DNA from: Subdoligranulum variabile | GTDB taxonomy: Bacteria; Bacillota; Clostridia; Oscillospirales; Ruminococcaceae | Assembly (NCBI GenBank): GCA_004552305.1 | Contig: SFOX01000003.1 | Coordinates: forward strand, 1-64,000 | DNA length: 64,000 nucleotides | Direction of reading: 5' to 3' | Part shown: positions 8,458-15,847 of the stretch, piece by piece | Numbering within the stretch: the stretch's first letter is position 1 | Layout of the letters: each line of letters starts with the position of its first letter | Translations under genes and position numbers: made by a program | The notes under the pieces: generated by a model | Seen by the model: only the letters and a program-made list of their open reading frames with translations | Databases searched by the model: none | Told to the model about the DNA's origin: nothing

Positions 8458-9774
8458 TTATTTGCTTTCCGTATGCGCACCGCTGTGCGCCGTGTCCGAG
8501 TCCGACTCTGCCCAGATGCCGTGGATGCGCCGCACGCCGACGATGCGCAGCTTGGAGTGCATAAAATGCTGTTCGCGGTACAGGCTGAAATAGCTGGACA
8601 GCATATACGAAACAGCACACGCCAGCGCAAACAGTGAGATGCACCTGCCGCCGAACACCTCAATGGCAAGGCAGATGGATGCCAGCGGGCTGTTGGTGCA
8701 GCCGCAGAACAGGGCAATCATACCCAGCGCCGCGCCCAGCTGCGGCGGCAGCCCCAACAGCGGCGCGACCACGCAGCCAAAGGTGGCTCCGGTAAAAAAG
8801 ATGGGAACGATCTCGCCGCCCTTAAAGCCTGCGCCCAGCGTGAGGGCGGTGAACAGCATTTTTAAAAGGAAGGCGTAGGGCAGCGCCTGACCGTCGATGG
8901 CAGCCTCGATAACGGCGGCACCGGCACCGTTGTAATCGGTCGTGCCGAGCAGTTTTGTCAAAGCCAGAATCAGCACACCGCCTGCCATAATGCGCAGATA
9001 GGGGTTGGGCAGATATTTTTTGTACAGCTTGGGTGCGATGTGCAGCAGCTCGCAAAAAAAGATGCTCAGCGCAGCCAGCAGCGCCCCCAGCACGATGACC
9101 CGCGCAAGGTTCAGCGGTGTGGCGGCAGCCTCTGCCTGCAGGGAAAAGGCTTCGGGGGCAAGACCCATCCGACCGCTGATAAAAACACCTACCAGCGACG
9201 AAAGCAGGCAGGGCAGCAGCGCGGCGTACTGCATGGAGCCGACATCCACGACCTCCAGGGTAAAGATGGTGGCAGCCAGCGGCGTGCCAAAAATAGCAGA
9301 GAACGCGCCCGCCATACCGCACATGGTCATCAAGCGGCAGTCGCGGTGTTCCAGCCGCAGCACCTTGCCGAGGTTGCCGGACACCGAGCCGCCCAGCAGC
9401 AGGGCAGCGCCCTCACGACCGCTGGAACCGCCGAACAGATGCGTTATGACGGTGGACACAAAAATCAGCGGCGCAGAACGCAGCCTTACGGGCTTGCGCT
9501 CCCGCACCGACGTAAAGACCTGATTGACCGAGCCGCCGTCCGGGTCGAAATGCTCATACAAAAATACGATGACCAGACCTGACACGGGCAGCAGATACAG
9601 CAGCCACGGCTGCGCGGCGCGGGTAGCGTTGGCCCAGTTCAGCGCCAGCCCAAACGCCGCCCCCAGCGGTCCCACAACACAGCCGACCAGCGCTGACAGC
9701 ACCAGCCACTTTAAACAAACCAGCAGATACCCCACGGAACTGCGCAGATGACGCTTGATTTTTTTCATAGTCAT
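8458..9774 (-). CDS. ClC-family chloride/fluoride channel or proton antiporter
   Basis: A 438-residue polytopic membrane protein of the ClC family. It has the conserved gating-glutamate segment (GSSGREGAALLLGG, near residue 125) and a following helix (FGTPLAATIFTLEVV), but I do not see the canonical GSGIP selectivity motif of Cl-/H+ exchangers at its usual place. The short GREG form resembles the SycA-like or CLC-F branch, some members of which export fluoride; the transported ion is therefore open. The frame is open 26 codons further upstream, but the ATG at 9774 is chosen because GGGAGG lies 7 bases before it and the promoter at 9811-9839 lies just upstream. It is transcribed alone. Confidence 0.85.
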   Translation of the reverse strand: MTMKKIKRHLRSSVGYLLVCLKWLVLSALVGCVVGPLGAAFGLALNWANATRAAQPWLLYLLPVSGLVIVFLYEHFDPDGGSVNQVFTSVRERKPVRLRSAPLIFVSTVITHLFGGSSGREGAALLLGGSVSGNLGKVLRLEHRDCRLMTMCGMAGAFSAIFGTPLAATIFTLEVVDVGSMQYAALLPCLLSSLVGVFISGRMGLAPEAFSLQAEAAATPLNLARVIVLGALLAALSIFFCELLHIAPKLYKKYLPNPYLRIMAGGVLILALTKLLGTTDYNGAGAAVIEAAIDGQALPYAFLLKMLFTALTLGAGFKGGEIVPIFFTGATFGCVVAPLLGLPPQLGAALGMIALFCGCTNSPLASICLAIEVFGGRCISLFALACAVSYMLSSYFSLYREQHFMHSKLRIVGVRRIHGIWAESDSDTAHSGAHTESK

Positions 9775-9810
9775 AGGGAACCCTCCCGAAAAAAGCAAAA
9801 TACGAGGATT

Positions 9811-9839
9811 ATTATAGCTTCTTTGCCGGGAAAATTCAA
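9811..9839 (-). promoter_or_regulatory. Predicted sigma-A promoter of the ClC gene
   Basis: Minus strand: -35 TTGAAT (9834-9839), 17-base spacer, perfect -10 TATAAT (9811-9816). The start point would lie about 25-30 bases before the GGGAGG and ATG at 9774, too short a leader for a fluoride riboswitch. Confidence 0.8.
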
Positions 9840-9879
9840 TGCCCATTTTCAAGCGTTTTACGGGAGCCTTTTACAGGAG

Positions 9880-11022
9880 TTACTTTTGTACCTTTGTCAG
9901 CAATACGACCGTCTCCACATGTTTTGTATGCGGGAAAAGATCCACCGGCAGGCAGCGGCGGGCGCGGTAGCCGTTGCGCCCAAACAGCACAATATCGCGG
10001 GCGAGGGTTTCGGGGTCGCAGCTGACGTAGACGATGCGGCGGGGGCTCATTTTTGCCACGGCGGCGATGCATTCCGGTGTGCTGCCTGCGCGCGGCGGAT
10101 CCAAGAAAATAACGTCCGGGCGCAATTTGTCGGCTTGCTGCATCATCCACTCGGTGGCGTCGGCACAGACAAACTCGGCGTTTGCAATGCGGTTGCGGCG
10201 GGCGTTGGCGGCGGCATCCCGGGCAGCGGCGGGGTTGCGCTCCACGCCGATCACGCGTCCGGCGCGGGCGGCGGCGCACAGCCCGATGGTGCCGATGCCG
10301 CAGTAGGCATCGATGACAGTTTCCTTGCCGGTCAGCGCTGCCAGCTCCAGCGCGGTGCGGTACAGCACTTCGGTCTGGACGGGGTTGACCTGATAAAAGC
10401 TGCGGGAGGAAATCGCAAATTGCAGCCCGCACAGCGTGTCTGTGACAAAATCACGTCCGAACAACGTTTTTTCGCGGTTGCCCAGCACGGCGCTGGTCTG
10501 CGTGGGGTTGATATTCTGCACAATGCCCACGACCCAAGGCGCTGCCTTGCGCAGGGCGGTGCAGAAATTGCGGCTGCCCGGCAGCTCGGGGCGGGCGGTC
10601 ACAAGGGTCACCAGCACCTTGCCCTCACGCGAGGTGCGCAGCACGGCGTGGCGCACCAGCCCGGTGCCGCGATCCTCATCGTAGGCGACCCAGCGGCAGG
10701 CGCGGGCTGCGTCCAACACAGCGGACAGGGTGCGGTTCAGCACCTCGCTCTGCAAAAGGCACTGGCAGCCCGGCAGCACGCGGTGGCTGCCCTCGGCATA
10801 CAAGCCAAGCACCAATTTTCCGCGCTGCATCGCAAAGGTGGCAATGGCCTTGTTGCGGTAATGCCACGGCTCCTGCATGGCGCGCAGCGGCTCCACCGGG
10901 GCGTAATGCCCCAGCAGTGTGCTGACACGCGCCTGCTTTTTGGCGACCTGTTCGGGGTAGGGCAGAGTCAGCATGGGACAGCCGCCGCACTTTTTTTCGT
11001 AGTTTTCGCAGGTGTTGGGCAT
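9880..11022 (-). CDS. 23S rRNA (uracil-C5)-methyltransferase, RlmCD/RumA family
   Basis: An SAM-dependent enzyme of the TrmA/RumA family that makes 5-methyluridine in 23S rRNA (in Firmicutes one enzyme, RlmCD, usually modifies U747 and U1939). The 380-residue protein starts with iron-sulfur cysteines (NTCENYEKKCGGCPM, the fourth would lie further on), then a methyltransferase core with the SAM loop (DAYCGIGTIGLCAAARAGRVIGVE near residue 240) and the catalytic region (FLDPPRAGSTPECI, then VYVSCDPETLARD near 335 with the nucleophilic Cys). There is no TRAM domain, common in this group. The start at 11022 is preceded by GGAGAA. It is divergent from the flavoprotein gene. Family firm, exact target base inferred. 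Confidence 0.92.
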   Translation of the reverse strand: MPNTCENYEKKCGGCPMLTLPYPEQVAKKQARVSTLLGHYAPVEPLRAMQEPWHYRNKAIATFAMQRGKLVLGLYAEGSHRVLPGCQCLLQSEVLNRTLSAVLDAARACRWVAYDEDRGTGLVRHAVLRTSREGKVLVTLVTARPELPGSRNFCTALRKAAPWVVGIVQNINPTQTSAVLGNREKTLFGRDFVTDTLCGLQFAISSRSFYQVNPVQTEVLYRTALELAALTGKETVIDAYCGIGTIGLCAAARAGRVIGVERNPAAARDAAANARRNRIANAEFVCADATEWMMQQADKLRPDVIFLDPPRAGSTPECIAAVAKMSPRRIVYVSCDPETLARDIVLFGRNGYRARRCLPVDLFPHTKHVETVVLLTKVQK

Positions 11023-11034
11023 ATGCGATTCTCC

Positions 11035-11064
11035 TTGTCATAGAAATGGAATGTGTGCTATAAT
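11035..11064 (+). promoter_or_regulatory. Predicted promoter of the flavoprotein gene
   Basis: -35 TTGTCA (11035-11040), 18-base spacer, perfect -10 TATAAT (11059-11064), with GGAGGTG and the ATG at 11090 following. It overlaps the 5' end of the divergent methylase gene's leader. Confidence 0.75.
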
Positions 11065-11089
11065 CAGGGTACAAACGGAGGTGTTTGCC

Positions 11090-11710
11090 ATGAATGTTTT
11101 GCTCATCAACGGCAGCCCGCATAAGCAGGGCTGTACCTATACCGCACTCCGCGAGGTTGCCGCTGCGCTGAATGAATGCGGCGTAGAAACGACGATTTTT
11201 CACATCGGCGCTGCCCCGGTGGGCGGCTGTGTGGGCTGCGGTGGCTGCGCCAAGGCGGGGAAGTGCGTGTTCGGCGGACCGGTGGCGGAGGTTTTGCCGC
11301 TGGCAGAACGCGCCGATGCCGTTGTGTTCGGCGCACCGGTGCATTACGCCACGGCAGCGGGCAGTATGCTGGGCTTTATGCACCGGCTGGCGTATAGCGG
11401 CGGGCGGTATCTGCGCCACAAGCCGGCTGCGGTGGTGACCAGCGCGCGCCGCGCAGGTACGACCGATGCCCTGAACGCCATGGAAAAGGTACCCCAATTT
11501 TTGGAAATGCCGCTGGTCAGCTCCACCTACTGGCCGATGGTTCACGGCTCTGACGCCGGGCAGGTCCTTTTGGATGAGGAAGGCTGCCAGACCATGCGCA
11601 ATCTGGGACGCAATATGGCGTGGTTGCTGCGCTGCATTGAGGCAGGCAAAGCCGCGGGCATCCAACCGCCCGCCGCGGAAACCGGCAAGCGCACCAATTT
11701 TATCCGCTGA
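11090..11710 (+). CDS. Flavodoxin-like NAD(P)H-dependent FMN reductase (iron-sulfur flavoprotein family)
   Basis: A 206-residue cytoplasmic flavoprotein. The N-terminus LLINGSPHKQGCTYTAL is the FMN phosphate-binding loop of the NADPH-dependent FMN reductase/flavodoxin family. The segment VGGCVGCGGCAKAGKCVFGG holds closely spaced cysteines like those that bind a [4Fe-4S] cluster in archaeal and clostridial iron-sulfur flavoproteins, and GAPVHYATAAGSMLGFMHR is the second FMN loop. Physiological substrate unknown; such proteins often act in electron disposal or quinone reduction. An in-frame ATG 26 codons upstream exists, but 11090 has GGAGGTG at the right distance and follows a promoter. It is monocistronic with a strong terminator. 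Confidence 0.85.
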   Translation: MNVLLINGSPHKQGCTYTALREVAAALNECGVETTIFHIGAAPVGGCVGCGGCAKAGKCVFGGPVAEVLPLAERADAVVFGAPVHYATAAGSMLGFMHRLAYSGGRYLRHKPAAVVTSARRAGTTDALNAMEKVPQFLEMPLVSSTYWPMVHGSDAGQVLLDEEGCQTMRNLGRNMAWLLRCIEAGKAAGIQPPAAETGKRTNFIR

Positions 11711-11744
11711 AACGGCAGGGAGCAAACGCTCCCTGCCGTTTTTT
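11711..11744 (+). terminator. Rho-independent terminator of the flavoprotein gene
   Basis: A perfect 13-bp stem (11711-11723 with 11728-11740) with an AAAC loop, ending in TTTTTT (11739-11744). It directly abuts the repeat at 11745. Confidence 0.93.
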
Positions 11745-11853
11745 AGGCAATACCGCATAATTCTAAGTGCCGAATGCTGTCCTTGAAGGTGCAGCCAGCC
11801 GGCAGCAGACTGAGCGCCCCGATGAGCAAAAGGGATAAAAATTTACGTTTCAT
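11743..11853 (-). CDS. Very short lipoprotein (36 residues), probably a truncated gene ending inside a dispersed repeat
   Basis: The translation begins MKRKFLSLLLIGALSLLP and has a textbook lipoprotein signal: basic N-terminus, hydrophobic core and a lipobox L-P-A-G-C with Cys21. A good ribosome site (AAGGA) stands 9 bases before the ATG, and the ATG is 13 bases after the PAP2 stop, so it is likely the last gene of that operon. Only 15 residues follow the Cys; the last nine or ten and the stop codon are encoded by the repeat at 11745-11773, which also occurs at 50366. The simplest reading is a longer lipoprotein cut short when the repeat inserted or a deletion joined them. A functional mini-lipoprotein cannot be excluded. 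Confidence 0.65.
   Translation of the reverse strand: MKRKFLSLLLIGALSLLPAGCTFKDSIRHLELCGIA
11745..11773. repeat. Copy A of a short dispersed repeat (ATACCGC family), partial
   Basis: Begins AGGCAATACCGC and continues with ATAATTCTAAGTGCCGA; the last 24 bases are identical to 50371-50394. The far inverted end seen in the 50366-50421 copy is absent here, so this is a fragment or one-ended copy. Confidence 0.75.
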
Positions 11854-11866
11854 AGTCCGATTTCCT

Positions 11867-12406
11867 TTACAGCATCACGGGGTAGAAGCCCAGCATGGAT
11901 ACAAACAAAACAAACAGCTCGTTGCCCAGCAGCGCAAAAATGGTGCCAAAGGCAAGCCCTGCCAGCACATCGCTTATGTAGTGTACCCCGCACAAAACGC
12001 GGGATACCGCAATCAGAACCGCCAGCACCGCCAGCAGCAGGGCGGCGGGGGGCAGCACATACCAGGCTGCCACCGCGATGGCAGCCACCGAAAAACAGTG
12101 GCGGCTGGGCATACTGCAGCCCGGCTGATCTTTGGGAAACAACGGTTCTTCGCCGTATTTTGTGTAGGGACGCGGGCGGTTGATACCTTTGCGCAGGGCG
12201 GTACCCACCAAAAAGGCGGCGGCAGGCACAAGGGCGGCGGGCAGCAGCTGTGCCCACATAGTGTGGTACGCCATCCAGACCAGCAGCCCCAGATACACCC
12301 CGTACACCGCCCACACGGCAGCCTTGCTTACCCAAAACAGCACATTTTTTGCGGTGCCGTGGCTGCGGAACCAGCGCAGCATCGCGCGGTAATTTTGCTC
12401 GGACAT
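11867..12406 (-). CDS. PAP2-superfamily membrane phosphatase
   Basis: A 179-residue integral membrane phosphatase with about five helices. The three catalytic motifs are present in order: KGINRPRPYTKY (K-x6-R-P, near residue 95), PSRHCFS (P-S-R-H, near 118) and SRVLCGVHYISDVLAG (S-R-x5-H-x3-D, near 150). Enzymes of this type dephosphorylate lipid phosphates such as undecaprenyl diphosphate, phosphatidic acid or phosphatidylglycerophosphate; the substrate cannot be told here. The ATG has AGGAG 8 bases upstream. It lies downstream of the DUF4830 gene and upstream of the mini-lipoprotein on the same strand; a -10-like TATAAT at 12433-12438 suggests its own promoter. Confidence 0.88.
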   Translation of the reverse strand: MSEQNYRAMLRWFRSHGTAKNVLFWVSKAAVWAVYGVYLGLLVWMAYHTMWAQLLPAALVPAAAFLVGTALRKGINRPRPYTKYGEEPLFPKDQPGCSMPSRHCFSVAAIAVAAWYVLPPAALLLAVLAVLIAVSRVLCGVHYISDVLAGLAFGTIFALLGNELFVLFVSMLGFYPVML

Positions 12407-12432
12407 ACAAGCTCCTTATAATTTCCGAATAA

Positions 12433-12461
12433 ATTATAAATGAATTGGTTTTATAGTATCA
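12433..12461 (-). promoter_or_regulatory. Possible promoter of the PAP2 gene
   Basis: Minus strand: perfect -10 TATAAT (12433-12438), 17-base spacer and a very poor -35 (TGATAC, 12456-12461), in a strikingly AT-rich gap between DUF4830 and PAP2. The -10 alone carries the call. Confidence 0.4.
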
Positions 12462-12491
12462 TTTTTGGGTAAGAAAGTCAATTTGCGCCCG

Positions 12492-13043
12492 TCAATCGGT
12501 GGGAAAATCCGCAGCCTCGGGCGCGGCGGCAGTTTCCTGCACGGCTTCCTCGCGCGCGGCGTCCGCCATCGTTTCGGCAGTCGTGACCAGCCCCGAAACC
12601 TCGCCGCCCGGCTTTTGCAGCAGGTACGCGCCCACGGGTCTTGCCTTGTACACCAGCAGCACGCAGTAGGTGTCGTTCGTTTCGGTTGAAAGTTCCGGAC
12701 ACAGCAGCGTCCATTTTTCTACCGTCTTGCCCTTGCAGTCTGCCAGCGACAGCCCGCTTTCCTGCACGATGCCGTCAAAGGCGGCAAAGCTGTCGTCCCA
12801 TTTGCGGGGGATTTTGACCTTGTCCACAGCGGCGGAGGACAGGTCGGTGTCAAAGCCCCGCCCGGTAAAATAGTCGGCAATATCCTGCGTCGTTTCAATG
12901 ACCGTTTGCACGGCGGCAGACGCAGGAAGGCTCTGCCCCGCAAAGCGCACTGCTGCCGCCACGGTGCCGCACAGGCACGCCGCACACAGCGCCAGCGCCC
13001 CCGTCTGCCGCAAGCCGGGCTTGGTGACCGTAAACAAAAACAT
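12492..13043 (-). CDS. DUF4830-type membrane-anchored protein
   Basis: A 183-residue protein with one N-terminal transmembrane segment or signal anchor (ALALCAACLCGTVAAAVRF, residues about 16-34) and an extracytoplasmic domain. The stretch GFDTDLSSAAVDKVKIP followed by FDGIVQESGLSLADCKGKTVEKWTLL resembles DUF4830, a small clostridial domain of unknown function; this is recognition from memory. The C-terminus is Ala/Glu-rich and disordered. It sits 62 bases after the GDPD gene on the same strand, with a small hairpin (ACGATGT/ACATCGT, 13061-13080) between them. No function is proposed. Confidence 0.7.
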   Translation of the reverse strand: MFLFTVTKPGLRQTGALALCAACLCGTVAAAVRFAGQSLPASAAVQTVIETTQDIADYFTGRGFDTDLSSAAVDKVKIPRKWDDSFAAFDGIVQESGLSLADCKGKTVEKWTLLCPELSTETNDTYCVLLVYKARPVGAYLLQKPGGEVSGLVTTAETMADAAREEAVQETAAAPEAADFPTD

Positions 13044-13105
13044 ACGCGCAGCCCCTTTCCAACGATGTCCTTGTACATCGTATGCAAAAAGTCTGCGCGT
13101 ATGCG

Positions 13106-13951
13106 TTATTTATACTGCTGCTTGGGGGCGTACCACTGGAAAATCACCGCGTCATTGTCGGACTCCAGCTTTTGGGTGTCGTGTTCGGGCAGCGCCGTCC
13201 ACATCACCGACATGGCGCCCAGCTTATAGCACAGCGACACCGCCCAGTTGCGGGGGTCGGGACACCATGCGATGAAATCCGGGCGTGCCATAAAGTTGCC
13301 GAACAGATGCGAAAGCCCGTAGGCCGCCACCGGGTTGACACCGCTCTTGCGGTTGGCTTGGTAGCTGTCCGCCAGCTGCCCGCGCAAAACGCCGGGTGCC
13401 ATACGGCGCACCAGCGCCACCACGCGGGGGTCAAAGCTTTCCAGACAATAGGGACCGGGGTAGCTTTGCAGCGTGTCCAGCGTTGCCTGCACCAGCTCGG
13501 TCAAATACGCCTTGGAATACTCGGTGCGGCTTTTGATCTCCACAATCAGCGGGGTGGCGGGGTTTGCGTTTGCCACGGTTTTCAGCATATCGGCAAACAG
13601 CGGGGGATGCTCCTCGCTGCCCGCCAGCGGCAGGGCAGAAAATTCCGCCCACGGCATATCGTGGACAAAGCCTTTGGCGGGGGTCATACGATCCAGCGTA
13701 TCATCGTGAAAAACCACCAGTTTTTTGTCGCTGGTAAACTGCACGTCCAGTTCAATACCGTAGCCGTTTTGGGCGGCGGCGGCAAAGGCGGGCAGGCTGT
13801 TTTCGGGCGGGCGCTGATCCTTGCCGAAATAACCGCGGTGGGCGCAGTTATGCCCGCTGAAGGGAACGCGCAGCTCCGCGCGCTTGGCGCCGGGCCAGAC
13901 GCAGAACAGCACAAGGGCAGCCAACACAAGTAGAATCCAGATAATGGTCAT
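13106..13951 (-). CDS. Glycerophosphodiester phosphodiesterase family protein
   Basis: A 281-residue GDPD (UgpQ/GlpQ-like TIM barrel) that hydrolyses glycerophosphodiesters to glycerol-3-phosphate and an alcohol. An N-terminal membrane anchor (IIWILLVLAALVLFCVW, residues 3-19) places the barrel outside the cytoplasm. Catalytic and metal residues are visible: AHRG (His near 38), PENS (Glu), ELDVQ (Glu-x-Asp) and VFHDDTLDR (His). The start ATG follows GGTGATTTTTT, with a promoter at 13973-14001. It heads a possible minus-strand group with DUF4830, PAP2 and the mini-lipoprotein, together consistent with envelope lipid turnover. Confidence 0.9.
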   Translation of the reverse strand: MTIIWILLVLAALVLFCVWPGAKRAELRVPFSGHNCAHRGYFGKDQRPPENSLPAFAAAAQNGYGIELDVQFTSDKKLVVFHDDTLDRMTPAKGFVHDMPWAEFSALPLAGSEEHPPLFADMLKTVANANPATPLIVEIKSRTEYSKAYLTELVQATLDTLQSYPGPYCLESFDPRVVALVRRMAPGVLRGQLADSYQANRKSGVNPVAAYGLSHLFGNFMARPDFIAWCPDPRNWAVSLCYKLGAMSVMWTALPEHDTQKLESDNDAVIFQWYAPKQQYK

Positions 13952-13972
13952 AAAAAATCACCTTCCGCACCT

Positions 13973-14001
13973 ATTGTACCGCGATGCCAAGACATTTGCA
14001 A
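13973..14001 (-). promoter_or_regulatory. Predicted promoter of the GDPD gene
   Basis: Minus strand: -35 TTGCAA (13996-14001), 17-base spacer, -10 TACAAT (13973-13978), 22 bases before the ATG region. It is divergent from the ACT-domain promoter about 60 bases away. Confidence 0.65.
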
Positions 14002-14063
14002 CCGCTTTTTGCGCCAAAACCGACATTTTCCGCTATTTTACAGCAAAAGATGTTGCCTTTTTC

Positions 14064-14092
14064 TTGCGCAGCGCCGCACACTTTGCTATAAT
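14064..14092 (+). promoter_or_regulatory. Predicted sigma-A promoter of the ACT/PFL operon
   Basis: -35 TTGCGC (14064-14069), 17-base spacer, perfect -10 TATAAT (14087-14092), followed by GGGAGGG and the ATG at 14143. Confidence 0.8.
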
Positions 14093-14142
14093 AAAAGTAC
14101 CGCGCGGCATTTCCCGCCGGGCAAGTATAGGGAGGGTTTTGT

Positions 14143-14412
14143 ATGAAAGCTGTTATTACTGTTATCGGACGCGACACGGTGGGTGTTGTCGCCAAGGTCA
14201 GCGCTGTCTGCGCCGAGCTGAATATCAACATTGAGGACGTGTCCCAATCCATTATGCAGGATATGTTCTGTATGATCATGCTGGTCAACCTGAACGGCTG
14301 CACCGTGGACAGCGCCGCTATGCGCGAGCGTTTTTCCGCCTTGGGCAAGGAAATGCAGATGCAGGTGACCGTGACCCGTCAGGAAGTCTTTGATGCCATG
14401 CACACGGTATAA
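14143..14412 (+). CDS. ACT-domain protein (UPF0237 family)
   Basis: An 89-residue single ACT domain: KAVITVIGRDTVGVVAKVSAVCAELNINIEDVSQSIM is the beta-alpha-beta ligand-binding half. ACT domains bind amino acids or other small molecules. In many clostridia this small protein is encoded directly before the PFL/DUF711 protein, as here (15-base gap), and the two are presumed to work together, though the function of neither is established. GGGAGGG lies before the ATG. Confidence 0.92.
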   Translation: MKAVITVIGRDTVGVVAKVSAVCAELNINIEDVSQSIMQDMFCMIMLVNLNGCTVDSAAMRERFSALGKEMQMQVTVTRQEVFDAMHTV

Positions 14413-14427
14413 CAGGGGAGGCAAGGT

Positions 14428-15795
14428 ATGAGAATCATCAACAGCGGCGATATAATGGAAACCATTGAGATGCTGACCGAGGAAAACCTCGATGTTCGCA
14501 CCGTGACCATGGGCATCAGCCTGTTGGATTGCATCGACCCCGATGCCGACAAAGCCTGCGAAAAAATTTACAACAAGATCGTGCGTCTGGCGGGCAATCT
14601 GGTGCCTGTTGTGGACGGCATCAGCGCCGAGTACGGCATTCCCATCGTCAACAAGCGCATCAGCGTAACGCCCATTGCCATGCTGCTGGGCGCTGCGCCC
14701 GAGGCAGACCCCGTGCAGTATGCCAAAACGCTGGATCGCGCCGCCAAGGCGGTGGGCGTCAACTTTGTGGGCGGCTTCGGCGCACTGGTACACAAGGGCT
14801 TCTCCGCCGGTGACCGCCGCCTGATTGAAGCCATTCCCCGCGCACTGGCGGAAACCGATATCGTCTGCTCCAGCGTCAACATCGGCTCGACCAAGTCGGG
14901 CATCAATATGGACGCCGTCAAGCTGATGGGTGAGGTCGTGCGCGAAACCGCCGAGCTGACCAAGGACAATATGTGCATGGGCGATGCCAAGCTGGTCGTG
15001 TTCTGCAACGCGCCCGAGGATAACCCCTTTATGGCGGGTGCCTTCCACGGCGCGGGCGAGCCGGACTGTGAGATCCACGTCGGTGTTTCCGGTCCCGGTG
15101 CCGTGCGCGCCGCGCTGGCAAAGCTGCCCAAGGATGCCCCCATGGACGAGGTGGCAGAGCTGGTCAAGCGCACCGCGTTCAAAATCACCCGTCTGGGTCA
15201 GCTGGTTGCCAACCTGGCAAGCGAGCGCTTGGGCGTGCCGGCAGGCATCATTGACCTGTCCCTGGCGCCCACCCCTGCCATCGGCGACAGCGTTGCCAAT
15301 ATTCTGGAGGAAATGGGGCTGGAAAGCTGCGGCTGCTGCGGCACCACCGCCTGCCTTGCCCTTTTGAACGATGCCGTCAAGAAGGGCGGCGTGATGGCGT
15401 CCAACCATGTGGGCGGATTGTCCGGCGCGTTTATCCCCGTGTCGGAGGATGACGGTATGATCAACGCCGCCAACTGCGGCAGCCTGACGCTGGAAAAGCT
15501 GGAGGCTATGACCGCCGTCTGCTCGGTGGGCATTGATATGGTCGTTATCCCCGGCGACACCCCGGCAGAGGTTATCAGCGCCCTGATTGCGGACGAGGCC
15601 GCCATCGGTATGGTCAACAGCAAAACCACGGCGGTGCGTGTAATTCCCGCTATCGGTCACAAGGCAGGCGACGTGCTGGACTTCGGCGGCCTTTTGGGTC
15701 ACGCGCCCATTATGCCCATCAGCAAGTACAGCCCGGCGATTATGATCCACCGCGGCGGGCGCATCCCTGCCCCGATGCAGGCACTGAAAAACTAA
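14428..15795 (+). CDS. PFL-family protein, DUF711/UPF0210
   Basis: A 455-residue cytoplasmic protein of the UPF0210 family, structurally related to glycyl-radical (PFL-like) barrels but lacking a C-terminal glycyl radical motif. Recognised by its N-terminus (ETIEMLTEENLDVRTVTMGISLLDC) and the conserved middle (VGGFGALVHKGFSAGDRRLI), with a CGCCGTTAC segment near 310. Full length. It forms a two-gene unit with the ACT protein; the pair suggests a metabolite-regulated enzyme, but no reaction is known. Confidence 0.9.
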   Translation: MRIINSGDIMETIEMLTEENLDVRTVTMGISLLDCIDPDADKACEKIYNKIVRLAGNLVPVVDGISAEYGIPIVNKRISVTPIAMLLGAAPEADPVQYAKTLDRAAKAVGVNFVGGFGALVHKGFSAGDRRLIEAIPRALAETDIVCSSVNIGSTKSGINMDAVKLMGEVVRETAELTKDNMCMGDAKLVVFCNAPEDNPFMAGAFHGAGEPDCEIHVGVSGPGAVRAALAKLPKDAPMDEVAELVKRTAFKITRLGQLVANLASERLGVPAGIIDLSLAPTPAIGDSVANILEEMGLESCGCCGTTACLALLNDAVKKGGVMASNHVGGLSGAFIPVSEDDGMINAANCGSLTLEKLEAMTAVCSVGIDMVVIPGDTPAEVISALIADEAAIGMVNSKTTAVRVIPAIGHKAGDVLDFGGLLGHAPIMPISKYSPAIMIHRGGRIPAPMQALKN

Positions 15796-15817
15796 GGCGA
15801 TACCTTTATAAGGTGCA
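15796..15817. repeat. Possible degenerate copy of the ATACCGC-family repeat
   Basis: GGCGATACC-TTTATAAGGTGC just after the PFL stop matches the repeat only at its outer positions (GGC-ATACC, then TAAG-GTGC). It is a small palindrome (ACCTTTATAAGGT) and could also be unrelated. Confidence 0.3.
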
Positions 15818-15847
15818 GCCCAAAGGCATTCAGAAAGGATTCTTTCC

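Noticed and set aside
9775..9810. Fluoride riboswitch before the ClC gene
   Set aside because: The leader from the predicted start to the ATG is only about 30 bases.
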